Shown piece after piece: positions 9,723 to 18,345 of a DNA stretch of 32,048 nucleotides. The position numbers and the translations under genes were made by a program. The notes under the pieces are model-generated. The model was not told the origin of the DNA. It saw only the letters and a list, made by a program, of their open reading frames with translations, and made no database searches. Source of the DNA: an uncultured Paracoccaceae bacterium (GTDB lineage Bacteria > Pseudomonadota > Alphaproteobacteria > Rhizobiales > Amorphaceae); assembly GCA_937884725.1 (NCBI GenBank), contig CAKZYH010000474.1, forward strand, positions 1 to 32,048, read 5' to 3'. How positions within the stretch are numbered: the stretch's first letter is position 1; each line of letters starts with the position of its first letter.

Positions 9723-9740
9723 TGATATATCGATATATCA
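9723..9740. promoter_or_regulatory. Perfect 18-bp palindrome, candidate LacI-family operator
   Basis: TGATATATC|GATATATCA, perfect dyad between the divergent SBP gene (start 9616) and LacI gene (9808/9868). Confidence 0.7.
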
Positions 9741-9807
9741 GTTGTCAACAGCCTCTGTTTAGGTATTCTTTGCTATAGAGCATTCGTTTGTATCAAATTC
9801 AGCAGTT

Positions 9808-10905
9808 GTGGCAGCTTCCATCCGCGCCAGTCCGATAAAACGATTTAGCACAGTGAGAGCCTCCGCCGTGAAGAAGCCAAAGCTTGCGACCGTCGCCGCC
9901 CAAGCCGGCGTGTCCGTTGCGACAGCGAGCCAAGTGCTGCGCGGCACGGGCCGTATCTCCGAACAAACACGAAAACGCGTTCTCGCGGCCGCGGACGACC
10001 TCAACTACGTGCCGGACGCCCGCGCGGTCGCCATGCGGTCCGGTGTGAACCGTGAAATCGGGCTGGTCATCCACGAAATCTCCAACCCGCTCAATGCCGA
10101 AGTCATGAGCGGTGTGTGCGACCTGTTGGAAAGCGAAGGGTTCCTGGTTTCCGTCCTCGATAGCCGCGACAGCGCCGAACGCCAGCGCCGCCACCTTGAA
10201 GCGTTCATCCGCTCGTCCCGCAGCGGCCTCATCTGGGTCCCAGCCGCTGATACCCCGTCTGATGAGGTGGACCTCCTCGCCAACCACCGGATGCCGACGG
10301 TGACGTTTCTTCGCCGCCTGCCCAACTCGCCCTTCGACCACGTCGGCATTGAGGATGCCGCGGCAATCTCAGCGGCCGTCAACCACCTTGCCGATCTTGG
10401 CCATCAACGCATCGCCTACCTCGGCGGGATCGCGACCTTTGGTGTGCGGGTGGACCGTCTCGCGGGCTACCATCGAACGCTCAGCGAACGCAGCCCCTTC
10501 GGACCCATCGTGTGGGACTGCGAGGACAACAAGCGTTCGGGGCTCGACGCCATGATCGCGCTGAAAAACGCCCACCCTGACGTGACTGCCGTCGTGTGCA
10601 ACGGCGACATGGTCGCCATCGGCGCAACCCAAGGGCTGTTGCGGATGGGACTTCGCCCGGGGCCCGATCTATCGATCGTCGGGTTCGACGACATCCAAGA
10701 CGCCGCCGTCACCACTCCCCCGCTGACGACAATGACAATCCGCCCCTACCAACTCGGCCGACGGCTGGCGCGAACACTCTTGGACCGGATCGCCGATCCA
10801 CACATGCTGCGCGCTGTCACAATGGTGCCCGCCGAATTGGTGTGCCGCGATACAACGGCGCCGCCGGCACCTCCCGCGCGCCGGCTGGCCATGGCCGGCC
10901 GCTGA
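9808..10905 (+). CDS. LacI-family transcriptional regulator (start may be the GTG at 9868)
   Basis: LacI HTH KLATVAAQAGVSVATASQVLRGTGRISEQTRKRVLAAADDLNYVPDARAVAMRSG, followed by a periplasmic-binding-like sensor domain. Confidence 0.94.
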   Translation: MAASIRASPIKRFSTVRASAVKKPKLATVAAQAGVSVATASQVLRGTGRISEQTRKRVLAAADDLNYVPDARAVAMRSGVNREIGLVIHEISNPLNAEVMSGVCDLLESEGFLVSVLDSRDSAERQRRHLEAFIRSSRSGLIWVPAADTPSDEVDLLANHRMPTVTFLRRLPNSPFDHVGIEDAAAISAAVNHLADLGHQRIAYLGGIATFGVRVDRLAGYHRTLSERSPFGPIVWDCEDNKRSGLDAMIALKNAHPDVTAVVCNGDMVAIGATQGLLRMGLRPGPDLSIVGFDDIQDAAVTTPPLTTMTIRPYQLGRRLARTLLDRIADPHMLRAVTMVPAELVCRDTTAPPAPPARRLAMAGR

Positions 10906-10930
10906 AACCTCCCTCCGAGTCCAGCAGACA

Positions 10931-10957
10931 CCCGATCGCATAGCGTTGCTGATCGGG
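10931..10957. terminator. Stem-loop between convergent genes, candidate bidirectional terminator
   Basis: CCCGATC (10931-10937) / GATCGGG (10951-10957), with a nested AGC-GTT-GCT mini-stem, between the convergent LacI and PfkB genes. No clear U-tract. Confidence 0.4.
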
Positions 10958-11887
10958 CTAAACGATATCGCTCTTCCAGGGCGGTTCCGCGCCACGCTTC
11001 GAGACGCTGAACGCAGCCGCTTTGACACCATACTCGAGAGCTTGTCGAAGAGTGTCGGGATCAATCTGTCTTATGTTTTCCGGGGTCAACGCACCGCGTT
11101 CGAAAAGCGCTGCGAGGACACCGGCGTTGAAGGTGTCCCCGGCCCCAACGGTGTCGATCACTTCCACCGGCGCTGCGAGCACAGACACCACCTGCCCTGA
11201 CGGTAACGTCGCGCTCGCCCCCGCACTCCCCTTCGTCAGCAGAACAATGTCCGGCCCCATGTCGAGGATTGCGCGCACACCGTGCTCAGGCGAACGCTTC
11301 TCCGGGTAAAGCCAAGCAAGGTCATCGTCCGATACTTTGACGATGTGCGAGCGGGCCATCATCCGCCAGATCCGCTCGCGGAACGCAGCTGGATCATGAA
11401 TGAAGCCGGGGCGCACGTTCGGGTCGAGCATCACAACGCGCCCTTCCCCGTCACGGACCTGAAGCGCCTCCATTGTGCTGGCGCACGGTTCGCCGACAAG
11501 GCTGATCCCACCGAAGACAAGGGTCGTGATGTTGCTGCGCAGCGGCGCGATATCGTCGATCCGGACCTCAAGCGCAGCCGTGCCCTCATCGTAAAATGTG
11601 TAGTGCGCCTGGCCGTCTTCCAGATGCACAAACGCGAGTGCGGTTTTGCGGTCTGTGACGATGGCGGTGCTGTAGTCAGCGTTGCTGTGGGTCAAAGCGT
11701 CTTTGAGAAGGCGGCCAAAGCCGTCTGAGGACAAGCCGGTCAGCAGTCCCGCGGGCGCACCGAGACGCCCCAGAGCGATTGCGGAGTTGAACAAGGCCCC
11801 GCCGGGAACAGCGCGCCACGCCTGGCGGCCGTCCGGACCCTCCACCGGGATCATATCGATCAGCGCTTCACCGCAGCACAGGATCAT
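10958..11887 (-). CDS. PfkB-family carbohydrate kinase, probable fructokinase
   Basis: CCGEALIDMIP N-terminus, PGGALFNSAIALGRLG, and signature DTVGAGDTFNAGVL. Start overlaps the upstream mannitol dehydrogenase stop. Confidence 0.92.
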   Translation of the reverse strand: MILCCGEALIDMIPVEGPDGRQAWRAVPGGALFNSAIALGRLGAPAGLLTGLSSDGFGRLLKDALTHSNADYSTAIVTDRKTALAFVHLEDGQAHYTFYDEGTAALEVRIDDIAPLRSNITTLVFGGISLVGEPCASTMEALQVRDGEGRVVMLDPNVRPGFIHDPAAFRERIWRMMARSHIVKVSDDDLAWLYPEKRSPEHGVRAILDMGPDIVLLTKGSAGASATLPSGQVVSVLAAPVEVIDTVGAGDTFNAGVLAALFERGALTPENIRQIDPDTLRQALEYGVKAAAFSVSKRGAEPPWKSDIV

Positions 11888-13377
11888 GATGCGAGTGGCT
11901 CGCTATGCGTATAGGCTTTGAGGGCCGAAGCTGTCCCCTCTCGCCACAGGTAGCCAAGCCATCGGCCAAACGCGCCGGCGAACCGACTGTCGGCACCTAT
12001 CGCACCATACAGGTCGAGCCATGCCTCTGGCGCCGACCGAGCGGTTACGGCACGCGTGCGCAAAGTGGCCCAGTGCGGGTCATTGGGTTCTATCACCGTG
12101 CCATCCTCGCGCTCGCCTGCGCACATCCGCGCCCACAACGCTTCCACAAGTGCAAGCCCCTCCACTGGCGCTCCGGCAGCAATGGCATCTTGCACAATGG
12201 GCATCACGAAGCCCGTGTGCCGAGATGAGCCGTCGAAGGCAACGCGTCGCACCGTGTCCCGGATGGCGCTGTTGCCGAACCGGCGCTCCACCAGCGCCAC
12301 GTATTCGACCGGAGCCATATCAGGCACAGGCTGAACGTGCGGAACGATCTCGCGGTGCTGAACGGCACGGAAGAATGAACCGATCAAAGGGTCGGCCATG
12401 CAATCCGCGATCGTGTCGACAGACAACAACTCCCCCGCGTTGGCCAGAACCTGGTGGCCGGCATTGAGGATGCGGATCTTCATGGTCTCGTAGTCGTGCA
12501 CGCGGCTTGTGAAGGTAGCGCCCACCCTGTCCCAATCGGGCCGCCCGGCGCAAAAAGCGTCTTCCATCACCCACTGGCGGTAGTTCTCATGGGTCACCGG
12601 GGCGCGGTCGTCGATCCCAAATGCGCGCGCGGCGGTAAGCTCGGCTGGGCCTGTCGCGGGAACAATGCAGTCCACCATCGAATTGGGGAAGGTGATATGT
12701 TCCGCGATCCATCGCGCCAGGCTGGGGTCTTGCATGTCGGCGAGCCCCAAAACGGCAGCACGGGTGATTGCGCCGTTACCTTGTAGGTTATCGCAACTTT
12801 GCACCGTGAACGGCCCGCTCCCCGCTGCGCGTCGCCTGGCGAGCCCCGCAACGATGGCACCGAACGCCGTGCACGGCGCATCCGGATGCATGGCATCGTA
12901 GACAATGTCCGGATGGTTCGCGGCGAAGTCGCCATTGGATCCAACAAAGTATCCACCTTCGGTGACCGTCAGCGACACAATGCGGATTGAGTCCTCCGCC
13001 AGTTGCGCAATCAGGGAAGCGTTTCCGCCAGCCACGGGCACAAAATCAACCATCGCGCCGCACACTTCGGCGGACGATCCATCGGGATCGAGCTCGATCA
13101 GCGTCGTCAGATGGTCCTGCGCGAGCAGTTTCTCGCGCATTGTGGCATCGCCGGGGCGCACTCCGGCGCCGACGATCGCAAAATCGTGCGCGGCACCCTC
13201 CTGCATGAGGCGGTGCAAATAGAACGCCTGGTGGGCGCGATGAAAGTTGCCAACACCGATGTGCACGATGCCGGGTGAAAGCGCGCTGCGCGAATAGTGC
13301 GGCCGTTCAACCGCAGCCGGGAGCGCCCCCAGCTCGTCCCTTTTAAGAGCGACGAGCGGGCGCATCAGCTCATCCAT
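11884..13377 (-). CDS. mtlK: Mannitol dehydrogenase family protein (polyol:NAD 2-dehydrogenase)
   Basis: 497 aa with GIVHIGVGNFHRAHQAFYLHRL, VSLTVTEGGYF, FPNSMVDCIVP and KIRILNAGHQVLANAG motifs of the long-chain mannitol dehydrogenase family. Confidence 0.93.
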   Translation of the reverse strand: MDELMRPLVALKRDELGALPAAVERPHYSRSALSPGIVHIGVGNFHRAHQAFYLHRLMQEGAAHDFAIVGAGVRPGDATMREKLLAQDHLTTLIELDPDGSSAEVCGAMVDFVPVAGGNASLIAQLAEDSIRIVSLTVTEGGYFVGSNGDFAANHPDIVYDAMHPDAPCTAFGAIVAGLARRRAAGSGPFTVQSCDNLQGNGAITRAAVLGLADMQDPSLARWIAEHITFPNSMVDCIVPATGPAELTAARAFGIDDRAPVTHENYRQWVMEDAFCAGRPDWDRVGATFTSRVHDYETMKIRILNAGHQVLANAGELLSVDTIADCMADPLIGSFFRAVQHREIVPHVQPVPDMAPVEYVALVERRFGNSAIRDTVRRVAFDGSSRHTGFVMPIVQDAIAAGAPVEGLALVEALWARMCAGEREDGTVIEPNDPHWATLRTRAVTARSAPEAWLDLYGAIGADSRFAGAFGRWLGYLWREGTASALKAYTHSEPLAS

Positions 13378-14132
13378 TGTCCGCCATCCACGTTGTAGGT
13401 TTGAGCCACAATGTAGCGAGCTTCCGGGGTTGCGAGAAACACGGCAAGACCTGTCAAATCGTCCGGCACACCCATACGGCCGAACGGGACGGCTGCGTCG
13501 ACCTCGGCCCGCTTCTGACCAGGTGCTTTACCTTCAAGCCGCGCGAACTCTTGATCGACGCCATCCCAATGGGCCCCATCAACAACGCCAGGAGAGATCG
13601 CGTTCACGTTAATGCCATGGCGGATCAGGTTTAGGCCTGCCGACTGGGTAAGGCTGATCACGGCAGCTTTCGTTGCGCAGTAGACGGCGACGAGCGGCTC
13701 GCCCCGTCGACCCGCCTGAGATGCCATGTTGATGATTGTGCCCCCGGCATTTCGCTCGATCATGTGCCGGGCCACCGCTTGCATCGTAAACAGCGTGCCA
13801 GCGACGTTGATGGAAAAGGCGCGCTCATAATCCGAGCGGCGGATGTCGACGATGGGATCGGCGGTGAAGACGGCCGCGTTATTGATCAAAATGTCGATGG
13901 CACCGAACGCGTCCACGGCGGCTGCAACGCCGTTGGTGACTGACTCTTGATCCGCTACATCCATGGGCACCGCAACGGCTCGCCCAAGGCATTTTGCCGC
14001 CTCCCGCGCGCTCTCAGCATCGATATCGGCAATGGCGACGCGGGCACCTTCCGCCACATACGCACGGGCAAACGCGAAACCGATGCCGCGCGCCGCCCCT
14101 GTGATGAGCGCGGATTTGCCCGAAAGACGCAT
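13365..14132 (-). CDS. smoS: Short-chain dehydrogenase, sorbitol (L-iditol 2-) dehydrogenase-like
   Basis: TGAARGIGFAFA cofactor motif, NNAA, YCATKAA active site; position inside a smo-like operon. Confidence 0.88.
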   Translation of the reverse strand: MRLSGKSALITGAARGIGFAFARAYVAEGARVAIADIDAESAREAAKCLGRAVAVPMDVADQESVTNGVAAAVDAFGAIDILINNAAVFTADPIVDIRRSDYERAFSINVAGTLFTMQAVARHMIERNAGGTIINMASQAGRRGEPLVAVYCATKAAVISLTQSAGLNLIRHGINVNAISPGVVDGAHWDGVDQEFARLEGKAPGQKRAEVDAAVPFGRMGVPDDLTGLAVFLATPEARYIVAQTYNVDGGQWMS

Positions 14133-15133
14133 CAGCCGAGGCGCGCGCCCGCCGCGTCGAAGCGGTGGACCTGACTCTCCTGCGGGGCGAGCGTGACGGG
14201 GTCGCCGTGCCTCAATCCCACCTCACCCTTGGCACGGACCGTGAGCGTGTCTGCAAGGCCAGTATCGTGGACGTGGAGAAAGGTGTCTGAACCGAGGTGC
14301 TCAGCGATCCCCACCGTGCCCCGCCATGGGCCATCGTCAGCGATGTCGATGTGTTCGGGGCGGACGCCAATACTATCCGCGCCGAGCTTTTCAGCTTCTG
14401 CACCGGTGACGAAGTTCATCTTCGGGCTGCCGATAAAGCCGGCAACGAAGCGGTTGTTAGGCTGGCGATAGAGCTCCAAGGGGCTCCCCACCTGCTCGAT
14501 GTGCCCGGCCCGCAGAACAACGATCTTATCGGCCATCGTCATGGCCTCCACTTGATCGTGGGTGACGTAGATCATCGTGGTCTTCAGCCGTTCATGAAGC
14601 TCGCTGATTTCAAGCCGCATGCCCACCCGCAGCGCGGCATCAAGGTTCGAAAGCGGCTCATCGAACAGAAAGGCCGCGGGCTCGCGCACAATCGCCCGCC
14701 CGATCGCGACCCGCTGCCGCTGACCGCCAGACAATTGACCCGGGCGCCGGTCCAAGTAATCGGTGAGGTTCAGCGCTTTGGCGGCCGCCTCAATACGCCG
14801 GTTTTGCTCATCCTGGGGGATGTTTGCCATGCGCATCGGAAAGGCGATGTTCTTGCGCACCGACATGTGCGGATACAGCGCGTAAGATTGAAACACCATG
14901 GCAAGACCGCGCTTGGCCGGCGGCACTTGCGACGCGTCCTGATCGTCGATCCGAATGGTGCCGGACGTCAGATCTTCCAGACCAGCGATCAGCCGCAACA
15001 GTGTTGACTTACCGCAGCCGGAGGGTCCGACGAAGACGCAGAACTCTCCATCCTCGATGGTCAGGTTGAGCGGCGGTATGACATCGGTGTCGCCAAACGA
15101 CTTGGTCACATTTTCGAGTGTAATCTGTCCCAT
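14132..15133 (-). CDS. smoK: Sorbitol/mannitol ABC transporter ATP-binding protein
   Basis: Walker [36 protein letters not shown]; order smoE-F-G-K-S-mtlK conserved. Confidence 0.93.
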   Translation of the reverse strand: MGQITLENVTKSFGDTDVIPPLNLTIEDGEFCVFVGPSGCGKSTLLRLIAGLEDLTSGTIRIDDQDASQVPPAKRGLAMVFQSYALYPHMSVRKNIAFPMRMANIPQDEQNRRIEAAAKALNLTDYLDRRPGQLSGGQRQRVAIGRAIVREPAAFLFDEPLSNLDAALRVGMRLEISELHERLKTTMIYVTHDQVEAMTMADKIVVLRAGHIEQVGSPLELYRQPNNRFVAGFIGSPKMNFVTGAEAEKLGADSIGVRPEHIDIADDGPWRGTVGIAEHLGSDTFLHVHDTGLADTLTVRAKGEVGLRHGDPVTLAPQESQVHRFDAAGARLG

Positions 15134-15142
15134 GTCGGTTCC

Positions 15143-15973
15143 TTACTTCACAGCGCCAAAGGTGAGGCCGCGCACTAGTTGTTTCTGACTGAACCAGCCG
15201 AGGATGAGGATCGGCGCAATCGCCATGGTCGATGCGGCCGAAAGCTTCGCGTAGAACAAACCCTCAGGGCTGGAGTAGCTCGCGATGAACGCGGTGAGCG
15301 GCGCCGCGTTGGCTGCCGTCAAGTTCAGCGTCCAAAACGCTTCGTTCCACGCCAGAATAAAACTTAAGAGCACGGTGGATGCGATACCGGGCACCGCCAT
15401 CGGTGTCAGCACGTAGAGTATTTCCTCGCGCAGACCTGCTCCATCCATCCGAGCCGCCTCCAAGATCTCGCCGGGGATTTCGCGGAAGTAAGTGTAGAGC
15501 ATCCAGACAATAATTGGCAGGTTGATTAACATTAGGATGACGACAAGACCAATCCGGCTGTCGAGCAGGCCAAGCTGAATGAAGATAAGATAGATGGGAT
15601 AAAGCACACCCACCGCCGGAAGCATCTTGGTGGAGAGCATCCAAAGCAGAATGTCTTTCGTGCGGCGCGATGGCACGAATGCCATCGACCAGGCTGCAGG
15701 GACCGCAATGATCACGCCCAGGATTGTGGATCCACCAGCAATAATCACAGAGTTCCAAAGAAAGCGCAGATAATCAGACCGCTCCTGCACAATCGCGTAG
15801 TTCTCAAGCGTCCAACTGAAGTTAAGGAACACCGGCGGGCTCGCGATGGCTTCCGCCTCAGTTTTGAAGCTTGTGAGGATGGTCCACAGGATCGGGAAGA
15901 AAATCAGAAGACCGATGGTCCAAGCGAGGCCAGTGTTGATGGCTTTTTGCTTAGGTGTAACTGCTCGTGCCAT
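15143..15973 (-). CDS. smoG: Sorbitol/mannitol ABC transporter permease (MalG-like)
   Basis: Multi-TM protein with EAA loop (ILEAARMDGAGLREEILYVLTPMAVPGI). Confidence 0.92.
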   Translation of the reverse strand: MARAVTPKQKAINTGLAWTIGLLIFFPILWTILTSFKTEAEAIASPPVFLNFSWTLENYAIVQERSDYLRFLWNSVIIAGGSTILGVIIAVPAAWSMAFVPSRRTKDILLWMLSTKMLPAVGVLYPIYLIFIQLGLLDSRIGLVVILMLINLPIIVWMLYTYFREIPGEILEAARMDGAGLREEILYVLTPMAVPGIASTVLLSFILAWNEAFWTLNLTAANAAPLTAFIASYSSPEGLFYAKLSAASTMAIAPILILGWFSQKQLVRGLTFGAVK

Positions 15974-15984
15974 GATTTTCGCTC

Positions 15985-16851
15985 CTACCGGTCCAAGTTC
16001 TTGCCGACGATGCGCATCAAGAAGATGGCCACTATGTTGGCGAGGATGATGGCGTAGACGCCACCGGCGCTGCCGAGCCCGACGTTTTGGCTTTCCAGAA
16101 CGCGTTGATAGATGAGGTAAGTGAGAGTGCGCGTATCAAAGGCGCCACCAGTCGTCACGAAGATTTCCGCAAAAATCGAGAGCAGAAAAATCGTCTGAAT
16201 CAAGATGACAATTGTAATTGCGCGCGACAGATGCGGCAGAACGAGATGGCGGAAGCGCGACAGCACCGAGGCGCCATCCATCTCCGCCGCCTCCATTTGC
16301 TCGTTGTCCAGAGACTGCACCGCCGTAAGCAAAATGAGGGTGGCGAACGGCAGCCATTGCCATGAGATAATGACGATGAGCGAGCCGAGCGGAACATCTG
16401 ACAAGAACGCGACAGGCTCAGCCCCCACCGCGCGCCACAAATGGGAGAAGAGGCCGTTCACCGGATCCATGAACATGTTCTTCCACACCAGCGCCGAGAC
16501 AGTGGGCATGACGAAGAAGGGCGCGATCACCAAAACGCGCACCGCGCCCTGCCCCCACATGGGCTGATCAAGCAGCAGCGCCAGAAGAATGCCGAGCACC
16601 ACAGTAATGACGAGGACGCCACCGACCAGAATCAGCGTCGTCTGAACACTTGGCCAAAACGCGCTCGAGGTGAAAAAACGGACGTAATTGTCAAATCCGG
16701 TCCAGCCGAGATCGCCACCGCGCAGGGGCAAGTATCGCCGGAAAGAAAACCACAGCGTCATTGTTAGCGGGATCAGCATCCAGCCAAGCAAAAGGACAAC
16801 TGCCGGCGCCATCATCAGACGCGCCGCGGAACGGGACTGTTGGGTGGCCAT
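15985..16851 (-). CDS. smoF: Sorbitol/mannitol ABC transporter permease (MalF-like)
   Basis: Multi-TM protein with EAA loop (QMEAAEMDGASVLSRFRHLVLPHLSRAI). Confidence 0.92.
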   Translation of the reverse strand: MATQQSRSAARLMMAPAVVLLLGWMLIPLTMTLWFSFRRYLPLRGGDLGWTGFDNYVRFFTSSAFWPSVQTTLILVGGVLVITVVLGILLALLLDQPMWGQGAVRVLVIAPFFVMPTVSALVWKNMFMDPVNGLFSHLWRAVGAEPVAFLSDVPLGSLIVIISWQWLPFATLILLTAVQSLDNEQMEAAEMDGASVLSRFRHLVLPHLSRAITIVILIQTIFLLSIFAEIFVTTGGAFDTRTLTYLIYQRVLESQNVGLGSAGGVYAIILANIVAIFLMRIVGKNLDR

Positions 16852-16881
16852 CGCGGATCGCCCTCGCGCATTGAGACCGTG

Positions 16882-16934
16882 GCGGCAGGCACCATTGCCT
16901 GTCGCAGAAGAACCGGGCCGCGCCTGCGGCCCGG
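16882..16934 (-). terminator. Two tandem stem-loops between smoE and smoF (attenuation or mRNA-stability elements)
   Basis: Perfect 9-bp stem CCGGGCCGC (16913-16921) / GCGGCCCGG (16926-16934) with loop GCCT. A second, 10-bp stem with one imperfect pair: GCGGCAGGCA (16882-16891) / TGCCTGTCGC (16896-16905). Confidence 0.65.
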
Positions 16935-16950
16935 GGCGTGGCAGGCGGCT

Positions 16951-18261
16951 TTAGTAGCCGGCCGCTTCCATCTCTTCTTCGGTCAATGCTTGGGCTTTGC
17001 TCAGTGCCTCTTCAGCGCTCTGCCGACCAGCAAGCGCGGCAGAAATCTCCTGCCCCACCTGCGTGGCGATGCCTGCAAACTCAGGAATGGCAGCGAACTG
17101 AATGCCCACATAAGGCACCGGCTCGACGGTGGGGTTCAGCGGATCAGCGGACAGGATTGACTTCAGCGTCATGTCGGCGAACGGCACCGCCTGATAGTCC
17201 GGGTTTTCATAGAGCGAGGTCCGTGCCCCCGGAGGCACATTAGCCCAGCCTTCGTTCTCGGCCACCAGCTCGATGTAGTCTTTGGAAGTCGCCCACTCAA
17301 TAAACTGCTTGGCTTCGGCCTGCTGATTTGTGCCCGCCGGAATGGCGAGAGCCCACGCCCATAGCCAGTTGGAGTTGCGGCCCTTGCCGGTGTTGGGCGC
17401 GAGCGCAAAACCCACGCTATCTGCGACAGCAGAGTCGTCCGGATTCGTCACAAACGAAGCGGCCACGGTGGCATCGATCCACATGCCACATTTGCCCTGC
17501 TGGAACAGCGACAGGTTCTCATTAAAGCCGTTGGAGGATGCCCCCGGAGGACCGGCCTCTTCCATCAGGTCGAGGTAAAAGTTCAGTGTTTCGGACCACG
17601 CGTCACTGTCGAGTTGGGGCCTCCAGTTTTCGTCAAACCAACGCGCACCAAAAGCATTCGACATGGCGGTGAGGAACGCCATGTTCTCGCCCCAGCCGGC
17701 CTTTCCGCGCAGGCAAATGCCATAAACGTCGTTGTCGCGGTCGGTCATCGCGATGGCGGCGTCACGCACAAACTCCCAGGTGGGGTCGTCGGGCATCTCC
17801 AGCCCAGCCTTTTCCATCAGATCGGTGCGGTACATGATCATGGAGCTTTCGCCATAGAACGGCGCAGCGTAGAGCGTGCCGTCATGGCTGAGGCCACCCG
17901 CCATGGCCGGCAAAAGGTCGTCGACATCATATTCGGCCGACAGATCATCCAGGGGGATAAGCCAACCATTGGCGCCCCAGATCGGCGTTTCATACATGCC
18001 GATGGTCATAATATCGAACTGACCGCCGCGGGTGGTGATATCTGTCGTCACGCGCTGGCGCAGGATGTTTTCTTCCAGCGTGACCCACTCCACGCCAATT
18101 CCGGTCTCCGCGGTGAATTGGTCGGTGTAACCTTGCATGCGGATCATATCGCCGTTGTTCACGGTGGCGATGGTAATGGAGCTGTCTTGCGCGGCAGCAG
18201 GGACAACGGCGGCGCAAAGGTTGAGTGCTGTCGTGGCAGCGAGGGCCCGCTTAAGTGACAT
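16951..18261 (-). CDS. smoE: Sorbitol/mannitol ABC transporter substrate-binding protein
   Basis: Signal peptide (MSLKRALAATTALNLCAAVVPAAAQ), extracellular binding protein fold sequence, RBS GGAGGAAACC before ATG at 18261. Confidence 0.92.
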   Translation of the reverse strand: MSLKRALAATTALNLCAAVVPAAAQDSSITIATVNNGDMIRMQGYTDQFTAETGIGVEWVTLEENILRQRVTTDITTRGGQFDIMTIGMYETPIWGANGWLIPLDDLSAEYDVDDLLPAMAGGLSHDGTLYAAPFYGESSMIMYRTDLMEKAGLEMPDDPTWEFVRDAAIAMTDRDNDVYGICLRGKAGWGENMAFLTAMSNAFGARWFDENWRPQLDSDAWSETLNFYLDLMEEAGPPGASSNGFNENLSLFQQGKCGMWIDATVAASFVTNPDDSAVADSVGFALAPNTGKGRNSNWLWAWALAIPAGTNQQAEAKQFIEWATSKDYIELVAENEGWANVPPGARTSLYENPDYQAVPFADMTLKSILSADPLNPTVEPVPYVGIQFAAIPEFAGIATQVGQEISAALAGRQSAEEALSKAQALTEEEMEAAGY

Positions 18262-18321
18262 GGTTTCCTCCGAGTTTTTATTAACCCAATCGGTACCGTC
18301 ACAACCACGTCGCGTCAATCA

Positions 18322-18345
18322 AAAACTTTACGCGCGTAGCTTTTT
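18322..18345. promoter_or_regulatory. Interrupted palindrome upstream of smoE, candidate LacI-type operator
   Basis: AAAActtTACGCGCGTAgctTTTT: a perfect 10-bp core TACGCGCGTA (18329-18338) plus matching A4/T4 flanks, overlapping the 3' end of the LacI gene. Confidence 0.4.
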
